From an uncultured Rickettsiales bacterium (GTDB taxonomy: Bacteria; Pseudomonadota; Alphaproteobacteria; Rickettsiales; UBA1997), in NCBI GenBank assembly GCA_944392135.1, contig CALXVQ010000004.1, positions 1-52,603 on the forward strand: 52,603 nt of DNA. Reading direction: 5' to 3'. Positions 17,469-24,774 of the stretch are shown here, in pieces. The first letter of the stretch is position 1; every line of letters starts with the position of its first letter. A model generated the notes under the pieces. It did no database searches. It was not told the DNA's origin and was given only the letters and a program-made list of their open reading frames with translations. The position numbers and the translations under genes are program-made.

Positions 17469-18806
17469 CTATTGTTGATATGGTGAAGGTAAATCAAGCC
17501 CCATATTATTAAGATCTGCAAATGGATCATTTGTTTGTTCAGTATTGCTACTATTATTTGTATTATTATTATTTAATTCAGGTATATCTGGAACTTGTGG
17601 TATATCAAAAGTTTCAGGTAAATCTGGCATTGGTAGAGAATCTTGTATTGTGTTATTTATTGGTAATTGTGTATTATTATTTGTTGGTGATTGTGTATCA
17701 TTATTTATTGGCATAGTAGGAACTGAGTTAGTTGTTGTTGTAGGTATTTGTTGTGTATTATTTGTTGGTTGTGTTGGTACTTGTGGTATAACCATGGTTG
17801 GTTGTGAAGTTGTGCTATTTGTTGTTTGGCTAATATTATTTGTAGGTACAATATTATTTGCATTATTATTGATTGGTTGTGTATTTGTATCTTGTTGTAT
17901 GTTATTATTTGTTGGTATTACATTTATATTATTGTTTTGTAAATTTGATGTATTATTGATATTATTTGGTATATTGTTATTCAATATATTTGTAGAATCT
18001 TTTGCATCTACATTAGGTATAACATCTTTTGTTTGTACTAGTAAATCAATAACAGGTTTTTTTTGATATGTAGGATCATCTTTTAATCTTTCTTCTTGTA
18101 CTTTATTTATAATTTTAATTTCTTCTTTTATTTGAGCGATAGATTTATTGTTTAACATATCGCCTGTAACAACTCTAATCATTTCATCGGGATTTTCAAC
18201 CATACCATTATTTTCTGTATTTCCAGGTTTTATTTTATCAACATATTCCATACCATCTAAAACTCTTCCAAAAATAGTATATTGCCCATCTAATTCTGGG
18301 AAAAAATCGCCTGTTACAATAAAAAATTGACTATTTGCACTATTAGGATCAGAAGCTCTAGCCATAGATAATGTACCTCTAACATGATGTTCTTTGTTAA
18401 ATTCAGCATATAATTTTCCAAGTCTACTACCGCCTCTACCTGTACCAGTAGGATCGCCAGTTTGTGCCATAAAACCTTTAATTACTCTATGAAATTTTAC
18501 ATTGTCGTAAAAACCATCTTTTGTAAGAATTTTAATTCTTTGAACATGCATTGGGGCTAAACTTGGGAATAGTTCGGCAATAACAACACCATCTTTTAAT
18601 TCTATATATAAAACATTTTCTGGTAATGGTTCACCATTTTTTGATTGTTGTTTTTGTATTATATTAACATTGTTTTTTTGCACTATAACATCATTATTAT
18701 TCTGTTGTATAATATTGTTTGTTGTTGATATATTCTGTGTTGCATTAGCATTAAATAATATCAAAATATTAAATAAAAATAATATTGAAAGAAACTTTTT
18801 AAACAT
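17469..18806 (-). CDS. Secreted cyclophilin-type peptidyl-prolyl isomerase with low-complexity tail
   Basis: With the start at 18806 (MFKKFLSILF) the protein is 445 residues with a classical signal peptide ending ANA; the open frame begins 7 codons earlier. After a ~40-residue Asn/Gln-rich linker comes a complete cyclophilin domain: LYIELKDGVVIAELFP, FHRVIKGFMAQTGDPTGTG, GTLSMARASDPNSANSQFFI, LDGQYTIFGRV. The active-site Arg (FHR), Phe/Met (FMAQ) and Gln (SQFF) are present. The C-terminal ~190 residues are a repetitive Asn/Thr/Pro/Gln tail. Family members speed proline isomerisation during folding; this one should act in the periplasm or at the surface. The tail has no obvious fold and its role is unknown. 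Confidence 0.9.
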   Translation of the reverse strand: MFKKFLSILFLFNILILFNANATQNISTTNNIIQQNNNDVIVQKNNVNIIQKQQSKNGEPLPENVLYIELKDGVVIAELFPSLAPMHVQRIKILTKDGFYDNVKFHRVIKGFMAQTGDPTGTGRGGSRLGKLYAEFNKEHHVRGTLSMARASDPNSANSQFFIVTGDFFPELDGQYTIFGRVLDGMEYVDKIKPGNTENNGMVENPDEMIRVVTGDMLNNKSIAQIKEEIKIINKVQEERLKDDPTYQKKPVIDLLVQTKDVIPNVDAKDSTNILNNNIPNNINNTSNLQNNNINVIPTNNNIQQDTNTQPINNNANNIVPTNNISQTTNSTTSQPTMVIPQVPTQPTNNTQQIPTTTTNSVPTMPINNDTQSPTNNNTQLPINNTIQDSLPMPDLPETFDIPQVPDIPELNNNNTNNSSNTEQTNDPFADLNNMGLDLPSPYQQ

Positions 18807-18881
18807 ATTTAAATTGTTATTAAGCACTTGTAGAAAAGCATAAGATAGATAAATAAAAAATCAAGAAAATTTTAAAAGTAA

Positions 18882-18969
18882 GCGAGATAAACAACCTGAA
18901 AAAGTTTGGGTACGGATGCTTCCTTTCGGATCTGTCTGGATTATCAAACTATTCACCTGTTTATCTCTA
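18882..18969 (-). ncRNA. ffs: Signal recognition particle RNA (4.5S-type)
   Basis: The minus strand contains the diagnostic helix-8 core TCCGAAAGGAAGCATCC, with a GAAA tetraloop in place of GGAA and the conserved AGCA asymmetric internal loop. Around it, AGTTTG pairs with CAAACT, and the outer ends GAGATAAAC (18959-18967 complement) and GTTTATCTC (18884-18892 complement) close a single ~84-nt rod. A T-run follows the 3' side. It pairs with Ffh for cotranslational membrane targeting. A promoter with TTGCAT and TAAAAT lies at the right distance upstream. Confidence 0.92.
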
Positions 18970-18974
18970 CAAAT

Positions 18975-19002
18975 ATTTTAACAATTAATTTTAATAATGC
19001 AA
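18975..19002 (-). promoter_or_regulatory. Promoter of the SRP RNA gene
   Basis: On the minus strand, TTGCAT (18997-19002), a 16-bp spacer and TAAAAT (18975-18980), placing the start point at about 18968, the mature 5' end of the SRP RNA. Confidence 0.6.
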
Positions 19003-19027
19003 GTAAAATTTATTTTTTTAAAATATC

Positions 19028-19055
19028 TTGCAAAAATAAAAGACTTCTTTAATAT
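19028..19055 (+). promoter_or_regulatory. Candidate promoter of the ppiC-rlmB-gapR-rnd-lptD cluster
   Basis: TTGCAA (19028-19033), a 16-bp spacer and TAATAT (19050-19055), 30 bases before the ATG at 19086, back to back with the SRP RNA promoter. Confidence 0.5.
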
Positions 19056-19085
19056 TATGCATATATAAGAATAAAATAATAAAAT

Positions 19086-20084
19086 ATGAAAAAAGATATT
19101 TCAAATTCTAATAGTAAGACTAATATTTTAAAACTTACACTTATAGGTATTATTGTTTTATTAGTTATTTCTATTTTATATATTGGTCTTAATTTTAAAA
19201 GTAAGCAAATAGATAAAGGACAAGAAATTGCAACTGTTAATGGTGTTGCTGTTTATGAAAGTGATATACAAAATAGATTAAATACTATTAGTCCAAATGG
19301 TAAAATTGATTTAGTATCTTTACCAAAAGAAGTGTTAGAAGCATTAGTTTTAGAGGTTAATGTTAATAATACAATAGACGAAGAGGCTAAAAAATTAAAA
19401 TATCAAAACGATCCAGAAATAAACAAAAAAGTTGAGGATTACAAAAAAGAATTAGTTAGAGAAAAATTTCTAAAAGAACAAGTTTATTCAAAAGCAACTG
19501 AAGAAAGAGCATTAGAAGAATATAATTTAATGGTTGAACATTTAAAAGGTAAAGAAGAAAGAAAGATTAAACATATTCTAGTTAGTACAGAAGAAGAAAT
19601 TGAAAGAGCTAGAAGAAGTGTTATGAGAAGTGGTAATTTTGAAAAAGTTGCAAAAGAAAAATCCATTGATACTGCTAGTGCTGAAAATGGTGGGGATATA
19701 GGTTATGTTCTTCAAGAAGAGTTGGTACCAGAATTTGGTGATGTAGCTTTTATATTAAAAGTTGGTGAAGTTTCAAAACCAGTTAAAACACAATATGGTT
19801 GGCATATTATTAAAGTTGAAGATATTAGACCGGCTGAATTTATGCCATTTGAAGATGTAAAAGATGGTATAATTCAAAGATTGCAAGAACAAGCAATTCA
19901 AGAATATTTATTAAAATTAACAAAAGATGCTGATATTGAGTTAAAAATTCAACCACAACAAAAAACAGAAGAAGATATTGAAGTTGTTATAGATGAAGAA
20001 ACAAATAATAAAGCAAATAACAATAAAAATACAGAAGAAATTGTTGTAGAAGAAGTTAATAATGTAAATGATGAAGAAAAATAA
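19086..20084 (+). CDS. Membrane-anchored parvulin-type peptidyl-prolyl isomerase (PpiC/SurA-like)
   Basis: 332 residues. N-terminal anchor at about 16-36 (LTLIGIIVLLVISILYIGLNF), then a SurA_N-like helical chaperone region (ATVNGVAVYESDIQNRLNTI, a hallmark opening) and one rotamase domain at about 160-255 (ERKIKHILVSTEEEIERARR, NGGDIGYVLQEELVPEFGDV, VSKPVKTQYGWHIIKVEDIR). The last ~45 residues are acidic and Asn-rich. It probably helps outer-membrane proteins such as LptD, encoded in the same cluster, to fold in the periplasm. rlmB follows after 14 bases. Confidence 0.9.
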   Translation: MKKDISNSNSKTNILKLTLIGIIVLLVISILYIGLNFKSKQIDKGQEIATVNGVAVYESDIQNRLNTISPNGKIDLVSLPKEVLEALVLEVNVNNTIDEEAKKLKYQNDPEINKKVEDYKKELVREKFLKEQVYSKATEERALEEYNLMVEHLKGKEERKIKHILVSTEEEIERARRSVMRSGNFEKVAKEKSIDTASAENGGDIGYVLQEELVPEFGDVAFILKVGEVSKPVKTQYGWHIIKVEDIRPAEFMPFEDVKDGIIQRLQEQAIQEYLLKLTKDADIELKIQPQQKTEEDIEVVIDEETNNKANNNKNTEEIVVEEVNNVNDEEK

Positions 20085-20098
20085 AATATATAAATATA

Positions 20099-20872
20099 AT
20101 GAATAAAAAAACAATAAAAAATGGTGTGCTCTCTAATAATAAGATAACAATTTATGGAAAGCACCCATTTTTTGCTATATTAAAATCAAATAAAAGAAAA
20201 ATTTATAATATTTATATTTCTAATAAGAATAAAAAAGAGTTTTATGATATTATTAATAAAGAAAATATAGATATTGATAATAAAAATATAAATTTCGTTG
20301 ACAATATAGAATTAGACAAACTTTTTAATAATAAAGATAAGAATCATCAAGGTTATTTAATGTTTGTTGCTGAAAAGCAAAAAATATCTTTTGATACATT
20401 TATAAATTCTTTACAGGATATAAAAATCTTGCCAAAATTGTTAATTTTAGATCAAGTTTTAGATCCACATAATCTTGGTGCAATAATTAGAACAGCTGTT
20501 GCATTTGGTGTAGAAAAAATTATTATAACTTCATATAACTCAGTAAAAGATACACCAATTGTTGCAAAATCTTCTGCTGGATTAAATGAGTTTGTTGACT
20601 TAATAGAAGTTATAAATTTAAACAATGCTATTAAAGATTTAAAAAAAGCTGGCTATTTTATTATTGGGTTAGCTGGTGAAGCTAAAATGACTATTGACAA
20701 AATAGAAGATAGTAGTAATTTAGCTCTTGTTTTAGGTAACGAGGGAAAGGGTATTAGAGAATTAGTTAAAAAGAATTGTGATGAATTAGTAAAAATACCA
20801 ATGGAAGATTGTGCTGAAAGTTTAAATGTTTCTGTGGCTTCTGCTATTGCTATTTATGAATTATGGAGATGA
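20099..20872 (+). CDS. rlmB: 23S rRNA 2'-O-methyltransferase, SpoU/TrmH family (RlmB-like)
   Basis: 257 residues. An N-terminal substrate-binding domain opens with the typical IYGKHPFFAILKSNKRKI. The SPOUT catalytic domain shows motif 1 LDQVLDPHNLGAIIRTAVAF, motif 2 LALVLGNEGKGIRELV and motif 3 PMEDCAESLNVSVASAIAIY, which form the knotted SAM site. RlmB modifies G2251 of 23S rRNA; other TrmH-family members modify tRNA, so the exact target is inferred from length and the N-terminal domain. The stop is followed at once by a small ORF at 20874. Confidence 0.9.
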   Translation: MNKKTIKNGVLSNNKITIYGKHPFFAILKSNKRKIYNIYISNKNKKEFYDIINKENIDIDNKNINFVDNIELDKLFNNKDKNHQGYLMFVAEKQKISFDTFINSLQDIKILPKLLILDQVLDPHNLGAIIRTAVAFGVEKIIITSYNSVKDTPIVAKSSAGLNEFVDLIEVINLNNAIKDLKKAGYFIIGLAGEAKMTIDKIEDSSNLALVLGNEGKGIRELVKKNCDELVKIPMEDCAESLNVSVASAIAIYELWR

Positions 20873-20873
20873 T

Positions 20874-21002
20874 ATGGAAAGAGATTTTTGGTTAATAATG
20901 TGCTTGTGGGGAGCATATTTTATAAAAGCGAAATTTAATCTTTCTTTTGATATGTTTTTAGCTACTTGTTTAGTATTTTTTCTTTTAGTTTTTAAAAAAT
21001 AA
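20874..21002 (+). CDS. Small predicted membrane protein (42 residues)
   Basis: An ATG one base after the rlmB stop opens a 42-codon frame (MERDFWLIMCLWGAYF... ending FFLLVFKK). It has two hydrophobic stretches separated by a short charged turn (IKAKFNLSFD), compatible with a helical hairpin. Its tight placement between rlmB and the strong gapR ribosome binding site (AAGGAG at 21012-21017) suggests a real cotranscribed gene. It is too short for family assignment, and chance remains possible in such AT-rich DNA. Confidence 0.5.
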   Translation: MERDFWLIMCLWGAYFIKAKFNLSFDMFLATCLVFFLLVFKK

Positions 21003-21023
21003 TTATTAATTAAGGAGTTTATC

Positions 21024-21272
21024 ATGGAAAATCAAGAAAGTAGTGTTGATTTAAAGTTAAAAAGGTTTGTTGATAATATTGAAAGACTTGAAGAAGAAAA
21101 AAAAGAAATTTCTAGACAAATTTCTGATATTTATAAAGAAGCAAAGGCTTTTGGTTTTGATGGAAAAGCTTTAAGGAGAATAATTTCTTTAAGAAAAATG
21201 AATGTAGACAAGAGAGTTGAGTTAGAACATTTAGTAGATGTTTATAAAGAAGCATTAGGAATGTTGGAATAG
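21024..21272 (+). CDS. gapR: GapR-family DNA-binding protein (DUF2312)
   Basis: 82 residues, the standard size. The diagnostic sequence is present: LKRFVDNIERLEEEKKEIS, DIYKEAKAFGFDGKALRRII and LRKMNVDKRVELEHLVDVYK. In Caulobacter GapR binds overtwisted AT-rich DNA and stimulates topoisomerases. The family is essentially alphaproteobacterial, making this gene a useful taxonomic marker. It has the best Shine-Dalgarno in the neighbourhood (AAGGAG, 6 bases before ATG) and lies 4 bases before rnd. Confidence 0.93.
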   Translation: MENQESSVDLKLKRFVDNIERLEEEKKEISRQISDIYKEAKAFGFDGKALRRIISLRKMNVDKRVELEHLVDVYKEALGMLE

Positions 21273-21276
21273 TAAT

Positions 21277-22416
21277 ATGTTTTATATAGATAATACAGAA
21301 GATTTAGTTAGTATATGTAACGAAATTCAATCAAATACTAATATAATAGCATTAGATACAGAATTTATTAAACAAGAAAATTATTTTCCTACTTTATCAA
21401 TTATACAAGTATCTTTTTTTAATGGGGAAATTATTAAAAATTGTATTATTGATGTATTAGCAGAAGATATATCTTTAAATTCATTTTTTGATATTTTATT
21501 GAATGAAAAGATTAAAAAAGTTTTTCATTCTTGTAGTCAAGATTTAGAAGCTTTATATAAATTAATGAGTAAAATGCCAGTTAGTGTAGAAGATACACAG
21601 GTTATGGCTGAATTTTGTGGTATGAAGGCTAATATTAGTTATGTGGATTTAATAAAAGATACATTAAAAGTTGTTGTTGAAAAAAATAAAAAAGTTCAAG
21701 TGAGTAATTGGCTAAAAAGACCACTTACTGAAAAACAATTAAATTATGCTATAAATGATGTAGATTATTTATTGGAAATGTATATTTATTTAGCACAGCA
21801 ATTGGATAAAAATAAAAATTTTAAGTATTATAAAGCTGAAATGAATGCTAGATATGGAAAAAATATGATTCAAAATCTAATAGATCATTCTTGGAGAAAA
21901 ATGAGATTTAAGTTAGGTAATAAGACTAATATTTATATAATGATTTTAAAAGAATTATGTGCTTTTAGAGAAAAAATGGCAATAGATGAAAATATTATAA
22001 AAAATTTAATTATGCCAGATTCATTTTTTAAAACTTTATTAGCAGAAGAACCTAAAACTCTTGAAGAATTAAATAATATTTTTGCTGATGATAAAGAAAT
22101 ATTGGATAAACCAAATGAATTAAAAGAAAAATTTTTAAATGCATATCTTTCTGTTTGTGAAAAAATTAAAAATGAAAATATTGAAGAAAAGCCATACATT
22201 ACAGAGCTAAAAGATAAAGTATTAGTGCAAAAATATGAAGAGATGAATGATTATATTATTTCAAAATGTAAACAAATAAATATTACACCAGAAATAATAA
22301 GAAATAAGATTGATTTAGTTTCTTTTATTTCTGATAGTGAGAAATTGGAAAATTTATTTGATAAATGGAAAATAGATTTATTTGGTAAGCGATTGTATGA
22401 AATAAAATATAGGTAA
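21277..22416 (+). CDS. rnd: Ribonuclease D
   Basis: 379 residues, normal length. The DEDD exonuclease domain has ALDTEF (D27, E29), FHSCSQDLEALY and YAINDVDYLLEMY, which includes the DEDDy Tyr/Asp pair. A first HRDC-like helical region follows (WRKMRFKLGNKTNIYIMILK then ELCAFREKMAI) and a more divergent C-terminal domain. It trims the 3' ends of tRNAs and other structured RNAs. The ATG lies 4 bases after gapR. A 16-bp perfect inverted repeat begins at the stop codon. Confidence 0.92.
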   Translation: MFYIDNTEDLVSICNEIQSNTNIIALDTEFIKQENYFPTLSIIQVSFFNGEIIKNCIIDVLAEDISLNSFFDILLNEKIKKVFHSCSQDLEALYKLMSKMPVSVEDTQVMAEFCGMKANISYVDLIKDTLKVVVEKNKKVQVSNWLKRPLTEKQLNYAINDVDYLLEMYIYLAQQLDKNKNFKYYKAEMNARYGKNMIQNLIDHSWRKMRFKLGNKTNIYIMILKELCAFREKMAIDENIIKNLIMPDSFFKTLLAEEPKTLEELNNIFADDKEILDKPNELKEKFLNAYLSVCEKIKNENIEEKPYITELKDKVLVQKYEEMNDYIISKCKQINITPEIIRNKIDLVSFISDSEKLENLFDKWKIDLFGKRLYEIKYR

Positions 22417-22469
22417 ATATTGTAAAATAATAAATTAATTTCTTGTTTTTTTAATTATTTTACAATATT
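22416..22469 (+). terminator. Long inverted repeat between rnd and lptD
   Basis: Arms AATATTGTAAAATAAT (22416-22431) and its exact complement (22454-22469) enclose a 22-nt loop containing T7. The stem is almost entirely A-T. No clean U-run follows the right arm, so it may be an RNA-stabilising or attenuating hairpin in the lptD leader rather than a true terminator. Confidence 0.4.
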
Positions 22470-22504
22470 CTAATTTTGTGTTTTTATTAATTAATAATAT
22501 TAAT

Positions 22505-24718
22505 ATGAATTTTTTTATGAGAGATAGAAGTTTTAAGTGTTTGCATATTTTTGCAAAGTTCATATTATTTTTATTATTATTGATTAATATTATATATGCA
22601 AAAGATAAGGAAGAAACAACGGTCATTAAGTCTAATAAACTTAACAAAAAAGAAAAAGATGTCATTGTTGCAATTGGTAATGTTGAAATACAACGAGGCG
22701 ATCATGTTTTAAATGCCGAAGAAGTTGAGTATAATCAAACAACTAAAAAAATAAAATCAAATTCAAATGTAAAAGTTTATAATATGAAAGATGATAGCAT
22801 GTTTTTCTCAAAAACAGCTATCATTGATGATGACTTAATTAATGCTAATTTTTATGATGGTTTAATGATATTTAAAGATGGTTCTAGCATTTTAAGTCCA
22901 CATATGAGCCGTGAGAATAAAAGTATTATAAATATGGATGATACAGAATATAGAGTGTGTCCTACAAATATTTATAATGAAAAACTTACATATGAAGAAG
23001 CTATAAAAGAATTAGAAGAACAAAAAACTCCATTATTTTCATTGAAGAGTTATAAAGCAACAGCAAATACCAATGATAAAACATTAAAGTTAGTTGGAAC
23101 ATCTTTCTGGTTTTGGAAAATTCCATTTTTCTTTGTACCATACTTAAATACTAGTTATGATTATAGTAGTGATGTAAATGGTTTTGGTACACCAAAATTA
23201 GAGAGTAATAGCCATTATGGTTATGGCATTAGTATACCTTATAGAATTAGAACACAAAATCAAATGTTTAGAATTACACCAAAAGTTTATACTGATGGTA
23301 ATTTTTTGGCTAATATAAAATATAATATTAATTCCAATGAAAATAAATGGAGTTTTGGTTTTGAAGGTGATATTGCAAATGATAATGGACAATCAAAAGA
23401 TCTTACTAATGCATATGGTATTACAGAGTTAGATGAGGGCGGTTATAAAAGATGGAGAGGTTTTTTTGCTTCTAATGGTTTTTTAAATATTAATGATATA
23501 TGGAAAATTAATTATGATGGCAAAATTGCTAGTGATAAATATTATTTAAGAGATTATTATAATGATAATAGTGAATACATACAAAGCTATATAAATTTAT
23601 CAAGAGTGAATTTAAATGAATTGTATGATTTTAATACATTTGAATTTACTAATTTATTTTATCAAGATTTATTAGAGGATAATGATATTAATAACCCAAG
23701 ATATGCACCAGTTAGTAATTTAAATATTCAAGATTATATTTTTAAAAATGATAATAGTAATTTAATTTATAAAGTACAGACTAATACAACAAATTTATTT
23801 AGAGTTCATGGTTTACAATATAATAGATTTACATTAATGCCTAGTATTAATTATATGGTAAACAATAATATATTGGGTACAATTAATTCAAATTTGCAAT
23901 TAATTGGCGATAGTTATTTTTTTAATAATTTAAAATATATTAGCAATGCCGAAAATTATTCAAAAAATGAAAATATTTTAACTCCACAATTTAATTTTGA
24001 ATGGAGAAAATCTTTTATTTTTGGTGATGTTTTAATTCAGCCAATTGTAAAATATTCTGTAAGTCCTAATACCAATGTTTTTGAAAATAAAGTTATTAAT
24101 GAAGATGTTGGCTATCATATTTTAAGTTTTGATAATATGTTTTTAGACAATAGATATTATGGTTATGATAGAAGAGAGGTTGGTAATAGGATTTCTTATG
24201 GTTTTGAAGGTATATTTAACAATTTTACTTTTGGTTTAGCACAAGGCTATAAAGATAATATGAGTGGTAGTGAATATTTAATTGGTTTTAATGATAATTT
24301 TTCAGATTATGTTGGTTATGCTTCTTATATTTTTAATAATAATTTAGATATTTATTATAAATTTTTATTAGATAAAGAAAATTTAGATTTAAAAGCAGAA
24401 GAATTGACTACTAACTTAAATTTTAAATACATAAATTTATATCTAACATATACAAATATTAGATCTACAATATATGAACTTGAAGCACAAAAACAAATAA
24501 GTAGTGGTATATTATTGAATTTGTATAATAATTGGAAAATTGAATTAGGTGGCATTATTGATTTAGAAGCTAATAATAGATTATTAGAAAGTAATATGGG
24601 CTTAATTTATGATGGTGGTTGTACGAGATGGGAAATTGTATATAGTAATTCAAATCCTTTAACAGAAACTGATAAAAGCACATCTATAAATTTTAATTTT
24701 GTAATAAAATTTTTATAA
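22505..24718 (+). CDS. lptD: LPS-assembly protein LptD
   Basis: About 737 residues from the ATG at 22505; the open frame extends 9 codons upstream. After a hydrophobic leader (FAKFILFLLLLINIIYA) comes the OstA/LptA-like beta-jellyroll (SNKLNKKEKDVIVAIGNVEI, VEYNQTTKKIKSNSNVKVYN, FFSKTAIIDDDLINANFYDG). Then comes a long beta-barrel region with many alternating aromatic strands, ending in FNFVIKFL with a terminal Leu. The segment FWFWKIPFFFVPYLN is typical of the jellyroll-barrel junction of alphaproteobacterial LptD. It inserts LPS into the outer leaflet with LptE, which is not visible here. It closes the ppiC-to-rnd cluster. Confidence 0.93.
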   Translation: MNFFMRDRSFKCLHIFAKFILFLLLLINIIYAKDKEETTVIKSNKLNKKEKDVIVAIGNVEIQRGDHVLNAEEVEYNQTTKKIKSNSNVKVYNMKDDSMFFSKTAIIDDDLINANFYDGLMIFKDGSSILSPHMSRENKSIINMDDTEYRVCPTNIYNEKLTYEEAIKELEEQKTPLFSLKSYKATANTNDKTLKLVGTSFWFWKIPFFFVPYLNTSYDYSSDVNGFGTPKLESNSHYGYGISIPYRIRTQNQMFRITPKVYTDGNFLANIKYNINSNENKWSFGFEGDIANDNGQSKDLTNAYGITELDEGGYKRWRGFFASNGFLNINDIWKINYDGKIASDKYYLRDYYNDNSEYIQSYINLSRVNLNELYDFNTFEFTNLFYQDLLEDNDINNPRYAPVSNLNIQDYIFKNDNSNLIYKVQTNTTNLFRVHGLQYNRFTLMPSINYMVNNNILGTINSNLQLIGDSYFFNNLKYISNAENYSKNENILTPQFNFEWRKSFIFGDVLIQPIVKYSVSPNTNVFENKVINEDVGYHILSFDNMFLDNRYYGYDRREVGNRISYGFEGIFNNFTFGLAQGYKDNMSGSEYLIGFNDNFSDYVGYASYIFNNNLDIYYKFLLDKENLDLKAEELTTNLNFKYINLYLTYTNIRSTIYELEAQKQISSGILLNLYNNWKIELGGIIDLEANNRLLESNMGLIYDGGCTRWEIVYSNSNPLTETDKSTSINFNFVIKFL

Positions 24719-24774
24719 ATACAAATTTTCTAAATTATTGATTTTATAGACTTTCTTAAAGTTATTTAATTGAA

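Noticed and set aside
17522..18066. Plus-strand ORFs opposite the cyclophilin tail
   Set aside because: They mirror the Asn/Thr/Pro-repeat DNA on the other strand and give Val/Leu/Tyr low-complexity peptides only.
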